Positions 1 through 6,644 of a stretch of 54,291 bases of DNA are shown here, piece after piece. A program made the translations under genes and the position numbers. The first letter of the stretch is position 1, and each line of letters begins with the position of its first letter. The stretch comes from Clostridium sp. (GTDB taxonomy: Bacteria; Bacillota; Clostridia; Lachnospirales; Lachnospiraceae): the NCBI GenBank assembly GCA_023664325.1, contig JAMPFS010000018.1, forward strand, positions 1 to 54,291, in the 5' to 3' direction. The notes under the pieces were generated by a model. That model saw only the letters and a program-made list of their open reading frames with translations. It did no database searches and was not told where the DNA came from.

Positions 1-643
1 CGGCCGGGGTTAAGGCAAGCAGTTCCCCTTCGCGGATTCCGCTGTAAAACAGGATATCAAATGCCAGCCTTATAGCTGATTTCTGTATGCTTTTTGCGAA
101 AAGCTCGTATTGCTCCTGGGTCCAGAACTTCATTTCCTCCGCATGGCTTTTCCCAATGCTGCCGGCGGCTCTGCATGGGTTAGATGCAAGGCCGTAATGT
201 TTTACAGCATAATTCATAATGGCGGACATTTGGTTGTTTACGGTCTTCAGATACGTCTGGGAGTATGGCTTCCCTGCTTCATCCCGGAAGGAGATAAGTT
301 CATTCTGCCATTTCCGGATCTTTATCGTATCAATGTCGCACACTTTCAGCCGGGAGAAGTAGGGGAGCAGCTTCCCTTCTATGATATTCCTTTTGTTTTC
401 CATGGTCGTAGGTTTCAGACGGTGCCGCATATCTTCCATATAATTTTCGATCAGGCTCGAAAACAGGATATCACTGGAAGCAGCCTGCTGGTTTAGGAAA
501 GAGCTCTCATATTCCTTTGCCTCCCGCTGCGTCTTAAAGCCCCGTTTACAGGTATGCCTATACTGGCCGGTCCAGTCAGTATAATTGAAAGCAGCGTACC
601 ACATGGTTTTTCCATTTTTGAGTGTGTATTTATAGGCTGGCAT
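1..643 (-). CDS. int: Tyrosine-type site-specific integrase (C-terminus off the window)
   Basis: Read leftward from the ATG at 643, this frame stays open for 214 codons and runs off the left edge, so only the N-terminal part is present. It starts MPAYKYTLKNGKTMWYAAF, the short beta-rich arm-binding start typical of phage integrases. A SAM-like core-binding region follows, and the visible end reads GIREGELLALTPA, which contains the first catalytic Arg (box I) of the tyrosine recombinase fold. The later Arg, His and nucleophilic Tyr lie outside. The start has GAGGAA upstream, inside the end of the TM2-protein gene only 2 nt away, so the two genes are co-transcribed. Its role would be integration and excision. 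The attachment site is expected just left of the window. Confidence 0.93.
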   Translation of the reverse strand, partial: MPAYKYTLKNGKTMWYAAFNYTDWTGQYRHTCKRGFKTQREAKEYESSFLNQQAASSDILFSSLIENYMEDMRHRLKPTTMENKRNIIEGKLLPYFSRLKVCDIDTIKIRKWQNELISFRDEAGKPYSQTYLKTVNNQMSAIMNYAVKHYGLASNPCRAAGSIGKSHAEEMKFWTQEQYELFAKSIQKSAIRLAFDILFYSGIREGELLALTPA

Positions 644-645
644 TG

Positions 646-1293
646 TTAAAATTCCTCAGAAGAATTTATGATACGGGCCAGTATTTCATATACATATTCC
701 GGCTCTTTTGTTTCTAAAGGATATTGTTTATCATTGAACTGGAAAGCAATACCGTTTCTATATGGCGTAACAGCTGATAGTGCCGATATTTTTTTATCAA
801 AAGCGCCTTTATTTCCAGAGAATACTACTCGTTTATTAGTTATTGATAAAACACCATCTGTTCTTTCCTGCACATCGCCCCTAATAGGGGAAGCTTTATG
901 TGCTCCGACCCTTACAGACATACCTTTAGCGATTCTGATAGTGGACCCTCTGCTCCCGCCAGAATATCCTACAACAACATTTTTAGTCTTTATATGAGTG
1001 GCAGCGTTGCAATAATGGCATATTTCACCATTTGAGAGCATCACATTTGAGGATACAACTGGGAGCGGATCATCTGCAGATAAATGCTTCGGTCTGTTAC
1101 CTTGAATCCGTTCTCCTTTGATTGCAGCTATGAGGTATCGGATAATATCAACAAACCAACCGATAAAAAATAGTCCAAATGTACATAGGTAAAGAATTCC
1201 CATCCCCATCTTCTTTTCTCTGAATTTATGAACTCCTAACCATCCTAAAAATAGGCAAAATACAAAATCTGTCCATGCTTCCGTCCATACCAT
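646..1293 (-). CDS. TM2-domain membrane protein with PH-like C-terminal region
   Basis: I chose the ATG at 1293 because GGAGG stands 8 nt ahead of it; the upstream in-frame ATG at 1308 has no ribosome site. The protein is 215 residues. An N-terminal TM2-like module has two hydrophobic helices around a Gly-rich turn (LGWLGVHKFREKKMGMG, then an FFIGWFVDIIRYL helix). A soluble part follows with a CHYC pair, and the C-terminal stretch (GVLSITNKRVVFSGNK) resembles bacterial PH/GRAM-like domains. It lies between repressor and integrase in the lysogeny block, so it is probably made by the lysogen. Superinfection exclusion or another lysogenic-conversion role is inferred from position only. Confidence 0.72.
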   Translation of the reverse strand: MVWTEAWTDFVFCLFLGWLGVHKFREKKMGMGILYLCTFGLFFIGWFVDIIRYLIAAIKGERIQGNRPKHLSADDPLPVVSSNVMLSNGEICHYCNAATHIKTKNVVVGYSGGSRGSTIRIAKGMSVRVGAHKASPIRGDVQERTDGVLSITNKRVVFSGNKGAFDKKISALSAVTPYRNGIAFQFNDKQYPLETKEPEYVYEILARIINSSEEF

Positions 1294-1348
1294 TTCAAAT
1301 TCCTCCATTCTAATGTTCGTAAATCAAGATTATTTTTTTCTGTGTTTA

Positions 1349-1372
1349 TTCCTTCGGTACCACTCGAAGGAA
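1349..1372. terminator. Perfect hairpin just after the repressor gene (weak terminator?)
   Basis: TTCCTTCG and CGAAGGAA form an 8-bp perfect stem with an 8-nt loop, starting 1 nt beyond the repressor stop codon. Leftward transcripts show no clear T-run after the stem. Rightward there is a TTATTTT stretch. It could be a weak bidirectional terminator or could lower read-through from repressor into the TM2/integrase genes. Confidence 0.35.
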
Positions 1373-1373
1373 A

Positions 1374-1994
1374 TTATTTTCCAGCAACTTTTCCAAGAGG
1401 ATCTTCATCCGCTGCAACGGTGCCCTCATATTGTTGTTCTTTAATATATTTTTTTGTGTCGCCTACGATTATATCTTTATTATCTTCATTTAGCTGTTTA
1501 AATCCGTTCAGAGCTTTTTCTGCTTGTATATTGATTTGCCCTAATAAATAATCCGTAGATACATTCAGCGTTTGTGATATAGTTATTAGGTCTTCTAATG
1601 ATGGTTCATATTTTCCGTTGAAATAATCTTCACATTTTGCATTATCAATATTAGAAATTACGGAAAATTGTGCTAACGAAATCGAGCGTGCGTCTAATAC
1701 TTTTTTAAATCTGGTTGTAAAAACATTTTTTAGCATTTCATCAAAAAAGAAAAAATAACTAGAACTGTTTTCTGATAAGCTTTCGCGCAAAGAAGAATTA
1801 TTGGAGTTACCCAACAAATAATCGGTACTTACATTAAAAATATTTGCCATCAATGCGATAGCTTCATTATTTGGGTTGGAAACATCGTTTTCCCAACTGC
1901 TGATAGTTTGTTTGACTACTCCGAGCTTTTTACCCAATTCGGATTGAGTAATGCCAAGTTCTTCTCTCAATTGTTTAATTCGAATCCCTATCAT
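1374..1994 (-). CDS. XRE-family phage repressor (CI-like, no peptidase domain)
   Basis: The 206-residue protein has a clear N-terminal XRE helix-turn-helix (about residues 4-60: QSELGKKLGVVKQTISSWEN), ending in the common NVSTDYLLG segment. A second, degenerate XRE-like unit (about 93-155) ends again in NVSTDYLLG. No LexA/S24 Ser-Lys peptidase domain is present, so RecA-stimulated self-cleavage is unlikely and induction may need an antirepressor or another signal. The start has AGGAGGA upstream. It is transcribed away from the cro-like gene across an operator array, the standard lysogeny-switch layout. Its own promoter spacer is covered by operator O1, which predicts autoregulation. Confidence 0.9.
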   Translation of the reverse strand: MIGIRIKQLREELGITQSELGKKLGVVKQTISSWENDVSNPNNEAIALMANIFNVSTDYLLGNSNNSSLRESLSENSSSYFFFFDEMLKNVFTTRFKKVLDARSISLAQFSVISNIDNAKCEDYFNGKYEPSLEDLITISQTLNVSTDYLLGQINIQAEKALNGFKQLNEDNKDIIVGDTKKYIKEQQYEGTVAADEDPLGKVAGK

Positions 1995-2016
1995 ATTAAA
2001 TCCTCCTCATAAAATA

Positions 2017-2045
2017 ATTATAGTCCAAAAAATATGGACTTTCAA
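2017..2045 (-). promoter_or_regulatory. Leftward promoter for the repressor
   Basis: On the minus strand a TTGAAA -35 (2045-2040) is followed after exactly 17 nt by a perfect TATAAT -10 (2022-2017), placed correctly for the repressor start at 1994. Operator O1 fills the spacer. Confidence 0.75.
2022..2040. promoter_or_regulatory. Operator O1
   Basis: AGTCCA-N7-TGGACT is a perfect 19-bp inverted repeat lying inside the leftward promoter. Binding here should repress the repressor gene. Confidence 0.8.
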
Positions 2046-2059
2046 TGTGATTGAACATA

Positions 2060-2078
2060 AGTCCAAAAAAAATTGACA
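2060..2078. promoter_or_regulatory. Operator O2
   Basis: AGTCCA-N7-TTGACA is an imperfect copy of the 19-bp operator. Its right half doubles as a possible -35 box (TTGACA). Confidence 0.6.
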
Positions 2079-2085
2079 AAATTTA

Positions 2086-2114
2086 TTGACAATCCATATT
2101 TAATGGACTATTAT
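2086..2114 (+). promoter_or_regulatory. Rightward early promoter
   Basis: TTGACA (2086-2091), a 17-nt spacer and TATTAT (2109-2114) form a near-consensus sigma-A promoter for the cro-like gene and the early operon. O3 overlaps the -35/spacer and O4 follows the -10. Confidence 0.75.
2091..2109. promoter_or_regulatory. Operator O3
   Basis: AATCCA-N7-TGGACT is one base off a perfect repeat and sits within the rightward promoter. Confidence 0.7.
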
Positions 2115-2119
2115 ATAAA

Positions 2120-2138
2120 TGTCCATGATAAATGGACT
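2120..2138. promoter_or_regulatory. Operator O4
   Basis: TGTCCA-N7-TGGACT lies at or just after the predicted rightward transcription start, ahead of the cro-like ribosome site. Confidence 0.7.
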
Positions 2139-2155
2139 GAAAGGAGGATATATAC

Positions 2156-2362
2156 ATGGACACCAATACACTAAATGTTCCCAAAAGAGTTAAAGAAGCT
2201 CGAAATGATGCAAAACTTACTCAAACTGAGCTTGGAAAATTGATTGGAAAGTCCAAGCAGTGGGTATCGGAATTAGAAAGAGGGAACATCCGCCTAAGTT
2301 ATGAAATGGCTGTTAATATTTCGGTTGCATGTAATAAATCCACGGATTTTTTTGCCAATTAA
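2156..2362 (+). CDS. Cro-like XRE DNA-binding protein
   Basis: This 68-residue protein is a single XRE helix-turn-helix (LTQTELGKLIGKSKQWVSEL). AAAGGAGGA precedes its ATG. It is the first rightward gene opposite the repressor, so the likely role is Cro: to bind the AGTCCA-N7-TGGACT operators and shut off the repressor during lytic growth. Size and position fit Cro, but sequence alone cannot distinguish Cro from an accessory activator. Confidence 0.85.
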   Translation: MDTNTLNVPKRVKEARNDAKLTQTELGKLIGKSKQWVSELERGNIRLSYEMAVNISVACNKSTDFFAN

Positions 2363-2380
2363 GTCCATAAATGATTGACT
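2362..2380. promoter_or_regulatory. Operator-like site O5, downstream of the cro-like gene
   Basis: AGTCCA-N7-TTGACT has the same half-site and spacing as O1-O4, about 240 bp from the main array. It overlaps the cro-like stop codon and lies just ahead of the next gene's ribosome site. It could support looping or act as a roadblock. Confidence 0.55.
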
Positions 2381-2414
2381 TTAGAAATTATATATCTTGG
2401 AGGTGGAAAACAAA

Positions 2415-2888
2415 ATGGCAAATATAGCAGCGAAGACAAGCGCCAATGTGTTCTATCAGGCACGTTGCAAGGCTTCAGCGCACAATGAACAGTTGAGCAG
2501 CCGCGAGGGAGCGGCAGATATTATGTCGATAGACCGGGGCAGATTATATCGGATTGAAAGCGGTCTCGTCAATCCTTATCCGGAGGAGATCCATTTGATG
2601 GCTGATTTGTATAATGCGCCCGAACTGAGAAATTTTTATTGCAGGAATTGTTGTCCTCTTGGGGAAGATGTTCCGGAAGTCAAGGCGACAGGGATAGACA
2701 GGATTACAGTCAAAGCGCTTGCATCATTCCGGAAAATCGGTGAAACCAAAGAACTTCTGTTGAGCATTACAGAAGATGGGATCATATCAGAGGACGAAAA
2801 GCCAGAGATGGACAAAGTGCTTAGAAATTTGGAGGAGCTGGAAACAGTTTCACAGAATTTGAGAGTCTGGATAAAGAAAAATTTGTAA
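2415..2888 (+). CDS. XRE-type helix-turn-helix protein
   Basis: I start at the ATG at 2415, 8 nt after GGAGGTGG; an upstream TTG in frame overlaps that ribosome site. The 157-residue protein carries an HTH-like unit in its first 70 residues (GAADIMSIDRGRLYRIESG, then a helix rich in PEEIHLMADLY), a CRNCC cysteine cluster near residue 80, and a helical C-terminal half (DKVLRNLEELETVSQNL). It is the second gene of the early operon. It probably regulates early transcription; its target is unknown. Confidence 0.7.
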   Translation: MANIAAKTSANVFYQARCKASAHNEQLSSREGAADIMSIDRGRLYRIESGLVNPYPEEIHLMADLYNAPELRNFYCRNCCPLGEDVPEVKATGIDRITVKALASFRKIGETKELLLSITEDGIISEDEKPEMDKVLRNLEELETVSQNLRVWIKKNL

Positions 2889-2930
2889 CCTGCGATGGCA
2901 TACAATCGCATTCAAGTGTATTCAGTTGCA

Positions 2931-2967
2931 CCCGTAATCCAATCCAGACGGAATCCAATACGGAATC
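2931..2967 (+). repeat. 37-bp direct repeat, copy 1 (copy of initiator-gene repeats)
   Basis: This stretch matches 10884-10920 in the replication-initiator gene at 36 of 37 positions, with GGAATCCAATACGG-type iterations. Here it lies between two HTH genes, in frame with the following gene but upstream of its likely start. It may be a second origin-like site or a scar of recombination between initiator alleles. Confidence 0.8.
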
Positions 2968-3001
2968 TGAATCCTGTTTGCACATAAGGGAGGAAAGGGG
3001 T

Positions 3002-3493
3002 TTGTATTTAGCGGAAAATTTACAGTATCTCCGGACATTGAAAAAAATAAACCAGACAGATCTGGCAGAATATTTGAACACTACCTGCGGGGCAGTATCA
3101 ATGTGGGAAAGAGGAAAACGAGTTCCAGACATTGAAACCATTGTTAAGATAGCAGCTTTTTTCATGGTATCGCTCGATGAGTTGATATTAAAAAGTTTAA
3201 GACCGCCAATACCCATGTATGCAATCAATCTTCGTTATCTCCGCACAAAGTATGGAATGACGCAGGAGCAGATAGGGGAACTGGTAGGGCTAAAGAACAA
3301 AAGCAGTTTATCCCTTATTGAAATGGGAAAATGCGGCATATCTGTTGAAAGTTTAGAAAAGCTGGCAGATTACTTCGGTGTTACTTTGGATCAACTGGTA
3401 AAGCAGGATCTATCAAAGGAGGGGCAGTATGGAAACTTTAGTGAAGGCTCCGGGGGTTGCCGAACGGAGCACAAGGATATTCATCACTCATGA
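3002..3493 (+). CDS. Tandem XRE helix-turn-helix regulator
   Basis: The TTG at 3002 is preceded by GGGAGGA at proper spacing; a TTG at 2978 is the alternative. From 3002 the protein has 163 residues with two complete XRE units in tandem: about residues 1-60 (QTDLAEYLNTTCGAVSMWER) and about 70-130 (MTQEQIGELVGLKNKSSLS). Each ends in a VSLDEL or VTLDQL helix like the repressor's. Its 3' end overlaps the next gene by 65 nt in another frame. The upstream frame reads into the 37-bp repeat, so the gene may have been rearranged at its 5' end. Early regulator; antirepressor-like activity is possible but unproven. Confidence 0.75.
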   Translation: MYLAENLQYLRTLKKINQTDLAEYLNTTCGAVSMWERGKRVPDIETIVKIAAFFMVSLDELILKSLRPPIPMYAINLRYLRTKYGMTQEQIGELVGLKNKSSLSLIEMGKCGISVESLEKLADYFGVTLDQLVKQDLSKEGQYGNFSEGSGGCRTEHKDIHHS

Positions 3494-3686
3494 GGATGTA
3501 GAGGCGCTTTTAGGATGCGGTAAAAGCAAGGCATATGATATTGTCCGCCAGGTGAATGAATGTGCGAAGAAAAAGGGGAACCATCCGTTCCCATCCGGAA
3601 AAGCAAATAAATATCTGTTTTCGGATATTTATGATATTCCCATTGAGGAAGTAGATAAAGTGATTATTGGAGAAAAGGAGGCGTGA
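3429..3686 (+). CDS. Small excisionase-like HTH protein
   Basis: The ATG at 3429 follows AAAGGAGGGG. The 85-residue protein has a MerR/Xis-like winged-helix pattern (HEDVEALLGCGKSKAYDIVRQ), the form of many phage excisionases and small DNA-binding proteins. It overlaps the 3' end of the tandem-HTH gene. A role in excision or early control is a family-level inference, because the integrase is at the other end of the switch. Confidence 0.6.
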   Translation: METLVKAPGVAERSTRIFITHEDVEALLGCGKSKAYDIVRQVNECAKKKGNHPFPSGKANKYLFSDIYDIPIEEVDKVIIGEKEA

Positions 3687-3687
3687 A

Positions 3688-3870
3688 ATGGCATATTACA
3701 ATGTTTGCCCTAATTGCGGGGCGCACCTGGATCCGGGCGAACCATGCGACTGCAAAGACAGGGTGGAGGAAAAGCCTAAAATGTCTGTTCTGCATACGGA
3801 AGTGGAGCAGCATACCGGCCAATTAAGAATGATTTTAAGGAGAGAAAATGAAGCGATTACTGTTGTTTAA
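3688..3870 (+). CDS. Small zinc-ribbon protein
   Basis: The start is taken at the ATG at 3688, 5 nt after AAAGGAGG. The 60-residue product begins with a CPNCGAHLDPGEPCDC four-cysteine cluster that probably binds zinc, followed by a polar tail. Its end overlaps the wall-hydrolase gene by 23 nt. Function unknown. Confidence 0.7.
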   Translation: MAYYNVCPNCGAHLDPGEPCDCKDRVEEKPKMSVLHTEVEQHTGQLRMILRRENEAITVV

Positions 3871-4330
3871 TTTAGCCCTGCTTTTGTGGCTATGGCACCA
3901 GCCGCTGACGTGCCATGCCGAAGAGCAGGAGAAGATTTTAGTTTATACCTCGGATTTTTTTGAAACGATCACGTTCGAGGAATTTGACATGATTTCCCAG
4001 ATCATCATGGCGGAGGCGGAAGGGGAAGACTGGGAGGCGCAGTGGTACATAGCCTGTGTGATCCTCAACAGGGTGGAATCAGATTTGTTCCCGGATTCTA
4101 TCGAGGAAGTTATTTTCCAGGAAAAGCAGTTCAGTTGTGTATGGAATGGGAGATATGACAGGGTAATCCCAAATGACAGCTGTATGGAAGCGTTACAGTA
4201 CGCGCTGGATGCGGAGAGGATACCGGAAGATATTTATTATTTTACATCAAATGGGTATCTGCCCGGCACAGAGCCGTATATACAGGTGGATGATATGTAT
4301 TTCAGCAGACAGAAGGGGGAGCGGGAGTGA
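3848..4330 (+). CDS. Secreted SleB-like cell-wall hydrolase
   Basis: The 160-residue protein starts with a signal peptide (MKRLLLFNLALLLWLWHQ, cleavage near CHAEE). It then carries the Hydrolase_2/SleB core: FDMISQIIMAEAEGEDWEAQ with the catalytic-type Glu, then VILNRVES, EVIFQEKQFSCVWNG and a late YYFTSNG. These are hallmarks of the SleB/CwlJ family of peptidoglycan lytic enzymes. AAGGAGAG precedes the ATG. A wall hydrolase in the early operon, next to a small membrane protein, is unusual; phage endolysins normally sit in the late region. It may open the wall locally or act on host spore cortex. Confidence 0.82.
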   Translation: MKRLLLFNLALLLWLWHQPLTCHAEEQEKILVYTSDFFETITFEEFDMISQIIMAEAEGEDWEAQWYIACVILNRVESDLFPDSIEEVIFQEKQFSCVWNGRYDRVIPNDSCMEALQYALDAERIPEDIYYFTSNGYLPGTEPYIQVDDMYFSRQKGERE

Positions 4331-4617
4331 GAAAAACAATCTATATCATGCTGGCAGAGGAAAAAATGAAACTGGATATTGCAAACGTCTTTTCCAGAAT
4401 ATACGCATATGCAGTGAGAATATGCATTTCGCTTTTCATCACTGCTTTAGCGGCACAATACCTTATTGCAGCTGCCTATGAAGAAAGGGGCTATAAGGCT
4501 GTCGGCGGTGAATACCTGATGATCCCCGTAGTTTTCTTTGTGGCTTATAAACTCATTGGACTTGTTATGAAATTCTTATCAGCAAAGGCGGTGAAAGCAT
4601 GGAAAAAAGGGAAGTAG
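4327..4617 (+). CDS. Small two-helix membrane protein
   Basis: The GTG at 4327 overlaps the hydrolase stop (GTGA) and follows AAGGGGGAG at 5 nt spacing; an ATG at 4366 with AGAGG is an alternative. The product has two hydrophobic segments, about residues 31-50 (RICISLFITALAAQYLIAA) and 64-83 (YLMIPVVFFVAYKLIGLVM), and a lysine-rich tail. Tight coupling to the SleB-like gene suggests a shared envelope role. A holin-like function can be considered but is not supported by position in the early region. Confidence 0.65.
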   Translation: MRKTIYIMLAEEKMKLDIANVFSRIYAYAVRICISLFITALAAQYLIAAAYEERGYKAVGGEYLMIPVVFFVAYKLIGLVMKFLSAKAVKAWKKGK

Positions 4618-4895
4618 AGGAACTGCTTGGATACAGCATATCAGACAGCCAGTTTGAGGAGGCTTTGAAGTGTGCTGAAAGAAAGCAGAAGTATATTTAT
4701 GAACGCGAGAAAAGGAGTGTCGTCTTACAGCACTGGTATCTTGTGAAGCTGACAGAGGAATATGTCAGAAGCCTTGCGTTCTCAAAATTTACAGTGGATT
4801 TGTGCCGGGAACTTGGCAATATGGAAAAAGAGCACCTCACACATTGTGTAAAAGGCGCTCCATCAGCTACCCATATTGTATCAGCTCCGGCTTAA
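4599..4895 (+). CDS. Conserved-looking phage protein of unknown function
   Basis: The 98-residue, charged, mostly helical protein overlaps the preceding gene by 19 nt, with a weak GGCGGTGA ribosome site. No motif is recognised. The first two thirds (EELLGYSISDSQFEEALKCA) look well folded; the last 15 residues look disordered. It lies directly upstream of the recombination genes. Confidence 0.6.
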   Translation: MEKREVEELLGYSISDSQFEEALKCAERKQKYIYEREKRSVVLQHWYLVKLTEEYVRSLAFSKFTVDLCRELGNMEKEHLTHCVKGAPSATHIVSAPA

Positions 4896-4932
4896 TAAAT
4901 CAAGCAAAAATATACAATATGGAGGTAATTTT

Positions 4933-6201
4933 ATGAGTAATTCTAACGCTTTGGCTGAAATTCAGTCAAAATATCAAAACTGCAATCTGCTGATACCAGC
5001 AGCTACATCAGTGCAGATCAATCCATTTTACAAATGTACGGTAATGGAGGTGGTGGCTGACACCTCCGAGAACTCAGGCGACATTTTCAAGGTCGGCAGT
5101 ATAAAGGCAGGGGAAGATGGACAGGGGAAAGCGATTTATAAGGATGTCTTTTCACTGGCAAAGCCTTTGCTCATGAAACTTGCGACTGCAGCCGGCATCC
5201 AGTTCCATCCGGAATACACTACGGTCATGCGCGAGAATGCAAACACCTATGTCGGGAAAGCGTATGGGGCAGTAAGGCTTCCGGACGGGACATTTAAGAC
5301 GCATGCAGAAACCAAGCGGATCTGCCTTGACGATGAAGAAGCAAAGTACCGCCTTGAATTCATGGATAAGTCCATCATGGGGATAACAGACTGGAAGGCT
5401 GCAAAGGCAGCGGAGGAAATGTTCAAGGGCCATTGGGAAGATACCAATGAAACAAGGACATATAACGGCAGGGAATATCCTATCAAAAAGTTTGTGATTG
5501 ATGACTGCGACAGGGAGAAGTATATCGAGCGGTCCATGCTCGTTAATATGACGCTTCTCAGAAAGACCGCTTCTGAAAAGGCACAGACCGGGGCAATCCT
5601 GCGGGTGGTAAGGGCTTTGCTTGGCATCAAAGGCACTTATTCGCCCGATGAACTGAAAAAACCGTTTGCAGTGCCGACAGTTAATTTCTCGCCGGATTAT
5701 TCGGACGCAAGGGTAAGGCAGGCAATGCTCCAGCAGGGGATGAACTCCATGGGGAATATGTTCGGGGCATCCGCAATGCCGCCGGCAATGGAACAGATAG
5801 CATTTTCACAGGAGGCATTTGACGATACCTTTAATCCGGATGAAAACCTTAACAATCCGGCATTTGCATCAGATATTCCGGCAGATGGGGAATATGGGGA
5901 GGATTATCAGCAGCCAGCGGATCAGGAACAGCCGGGAACCGAAATGGATGAAAGGGAGCGGAACGATTGGTATTGCGAGAAGTGCGGGGACCGCATAAAT
6001 GAAAGGATCTGGACCTATTCGGTAGAGAATTTCGGAACGCCCCTTTGCCAGAAGTGCCAGAAGTTAGTTAAGGAGCAGGAAGAAGCCAGCTACCAATGTG
6101 ATGAATGCGGCGCTTCCATCAATGAAAAGGTACACGAATACTCTATCAAGAAATATGGCAGACCTTTGTGCATGAAATGCCAGAAAGGAGCGGGGAAATA
6201 A
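4933..6201 (+). CDS. Protein with two C-terminal zinc ribbons, recombination-gene neighbour
   Basis: The ATG at 4933 follows GGAGGTAATTTT. The 422-residue protein has a globular N-terminal domain of about 270 residues, a Met/Gln/acidic low-complexity linker and two successive C-terminal zinc ribbons (CEKCGDRINERIW..CQKC and CDECGASINEKVH..CMKC) that repeat one another with the same spacing. I do not recognise the N-terminal domain. It is encoded immediately before the DUF3846-like and SbcD-SbcC genes, a place often held by single-strand annealing proteins, so a DNA-binding recombination partner is a reasonable inference. Confidence 0.7.
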   Translation: MSNSNALAEIQSKYQNCNLLIPAATSVQINPFYKCTVMEVVADTSENSGDIFKVGSIKAGEDGQGKAIYKDVFSLAKPLLMKLATAAGIQFHPEYTTVMRENANTYVGKAYGAVRLPDGTFKTHAETKRICLDDEEAKYRLEFMDKSIMGITDWKAAKAAEEMFKGHWEDTNETRTYNGREYPIKKFVIDDCDREKYIERSMLVNMTLLRKTASEKAQTGAILRVVRALLGIKGTYSPDELKKPFAVPTVNFSPDYSDARVRQAMLQQGMNSMGNMFGASAMPPAMEQIAFSQEAFDDTFNPDENLNNPAFASDIPADGEYGEDYQQPADQEQPGTEMDERERNDWYCEKCGDRINERIWTYSVENFGTPLCQKCQKLVKEQEEASYQCDECGASINEKVHEYSIKKYGRPLCMKCQKGAGK

Positions 6202-6644
6202 TGAAGCTGATTAAGATTTCTACGGATATGGAGCTTACAGTGCATGATTTTCCGGAGGGGGATTGTGTACAGCAGAATGAAGTCCTGCGGGGGCTTATCG
6301 GGAACCACTGTAACAACTATGAGCATGTAATGCCGAGGCGGCTGTATAAGGACCTTGGCATGAAAGACCATCCGACAAAGATACAGGGGCAGTGCGTGAG
6401 CATGCTGGTCGATGAAGAGGGTCTGCCGAAGGAGAATGAGCCGAACCTGATCGGCAGCTACCTTTACGAGTCGGAAAAGCATGGGAATCCGATCATGGGG
6501 AATGTCCTCTTTGTCGGGGAACAGTGGGGAAAGGACGGCATTGATTTTTGCGGGATAGAGGAATCGGTGTTTAGAAAGCTGGAGTTGCAGCTGAATAACA
6601 TGATCTACACGATGAAGGCGACAAAGGAGGCGATTGGCAAATGA
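6201..6644 (+). CDS. DUF3846-like protein
   Basis: The ATG at 6201 shares one base with the previous stop and follows AAAGGAGCGGGG. The 147-residue protein begins MKLIKISTDMELTVHDFPEG, in the style of DUF3846 proteins of phages and integrative elements. It contains a central GQCVSMLVDEEGLPKENEPN stretch and a GIEESVFRKLELQLNN end. The biochemical role of this family is not known to me. It overlaps the SbcCD fusion gene by 4 nt, so translation is coupled. Confidence 0.6.
   Translation: MKLIKISTDMELTVHDFPEGDCVQQNEVLRGLIGNHCNNYEHVMPRRLYKDLGMKDHPTKIQGQCVSMLVDEEGLPKENEPNLIGSYLYESEKHGNPIMGNVLFVGEQWGKDGIDFCGIEESVFRKLELQLNNMIYTMKATKEAIGK

Noticed and set aside
4327..4617. Calling the two-helix protein a holin
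   Set aside because: Two helices and small size fit, but it lies in the early region next to a SleB-like protein, not with lysis genes. I kept it as unknown.
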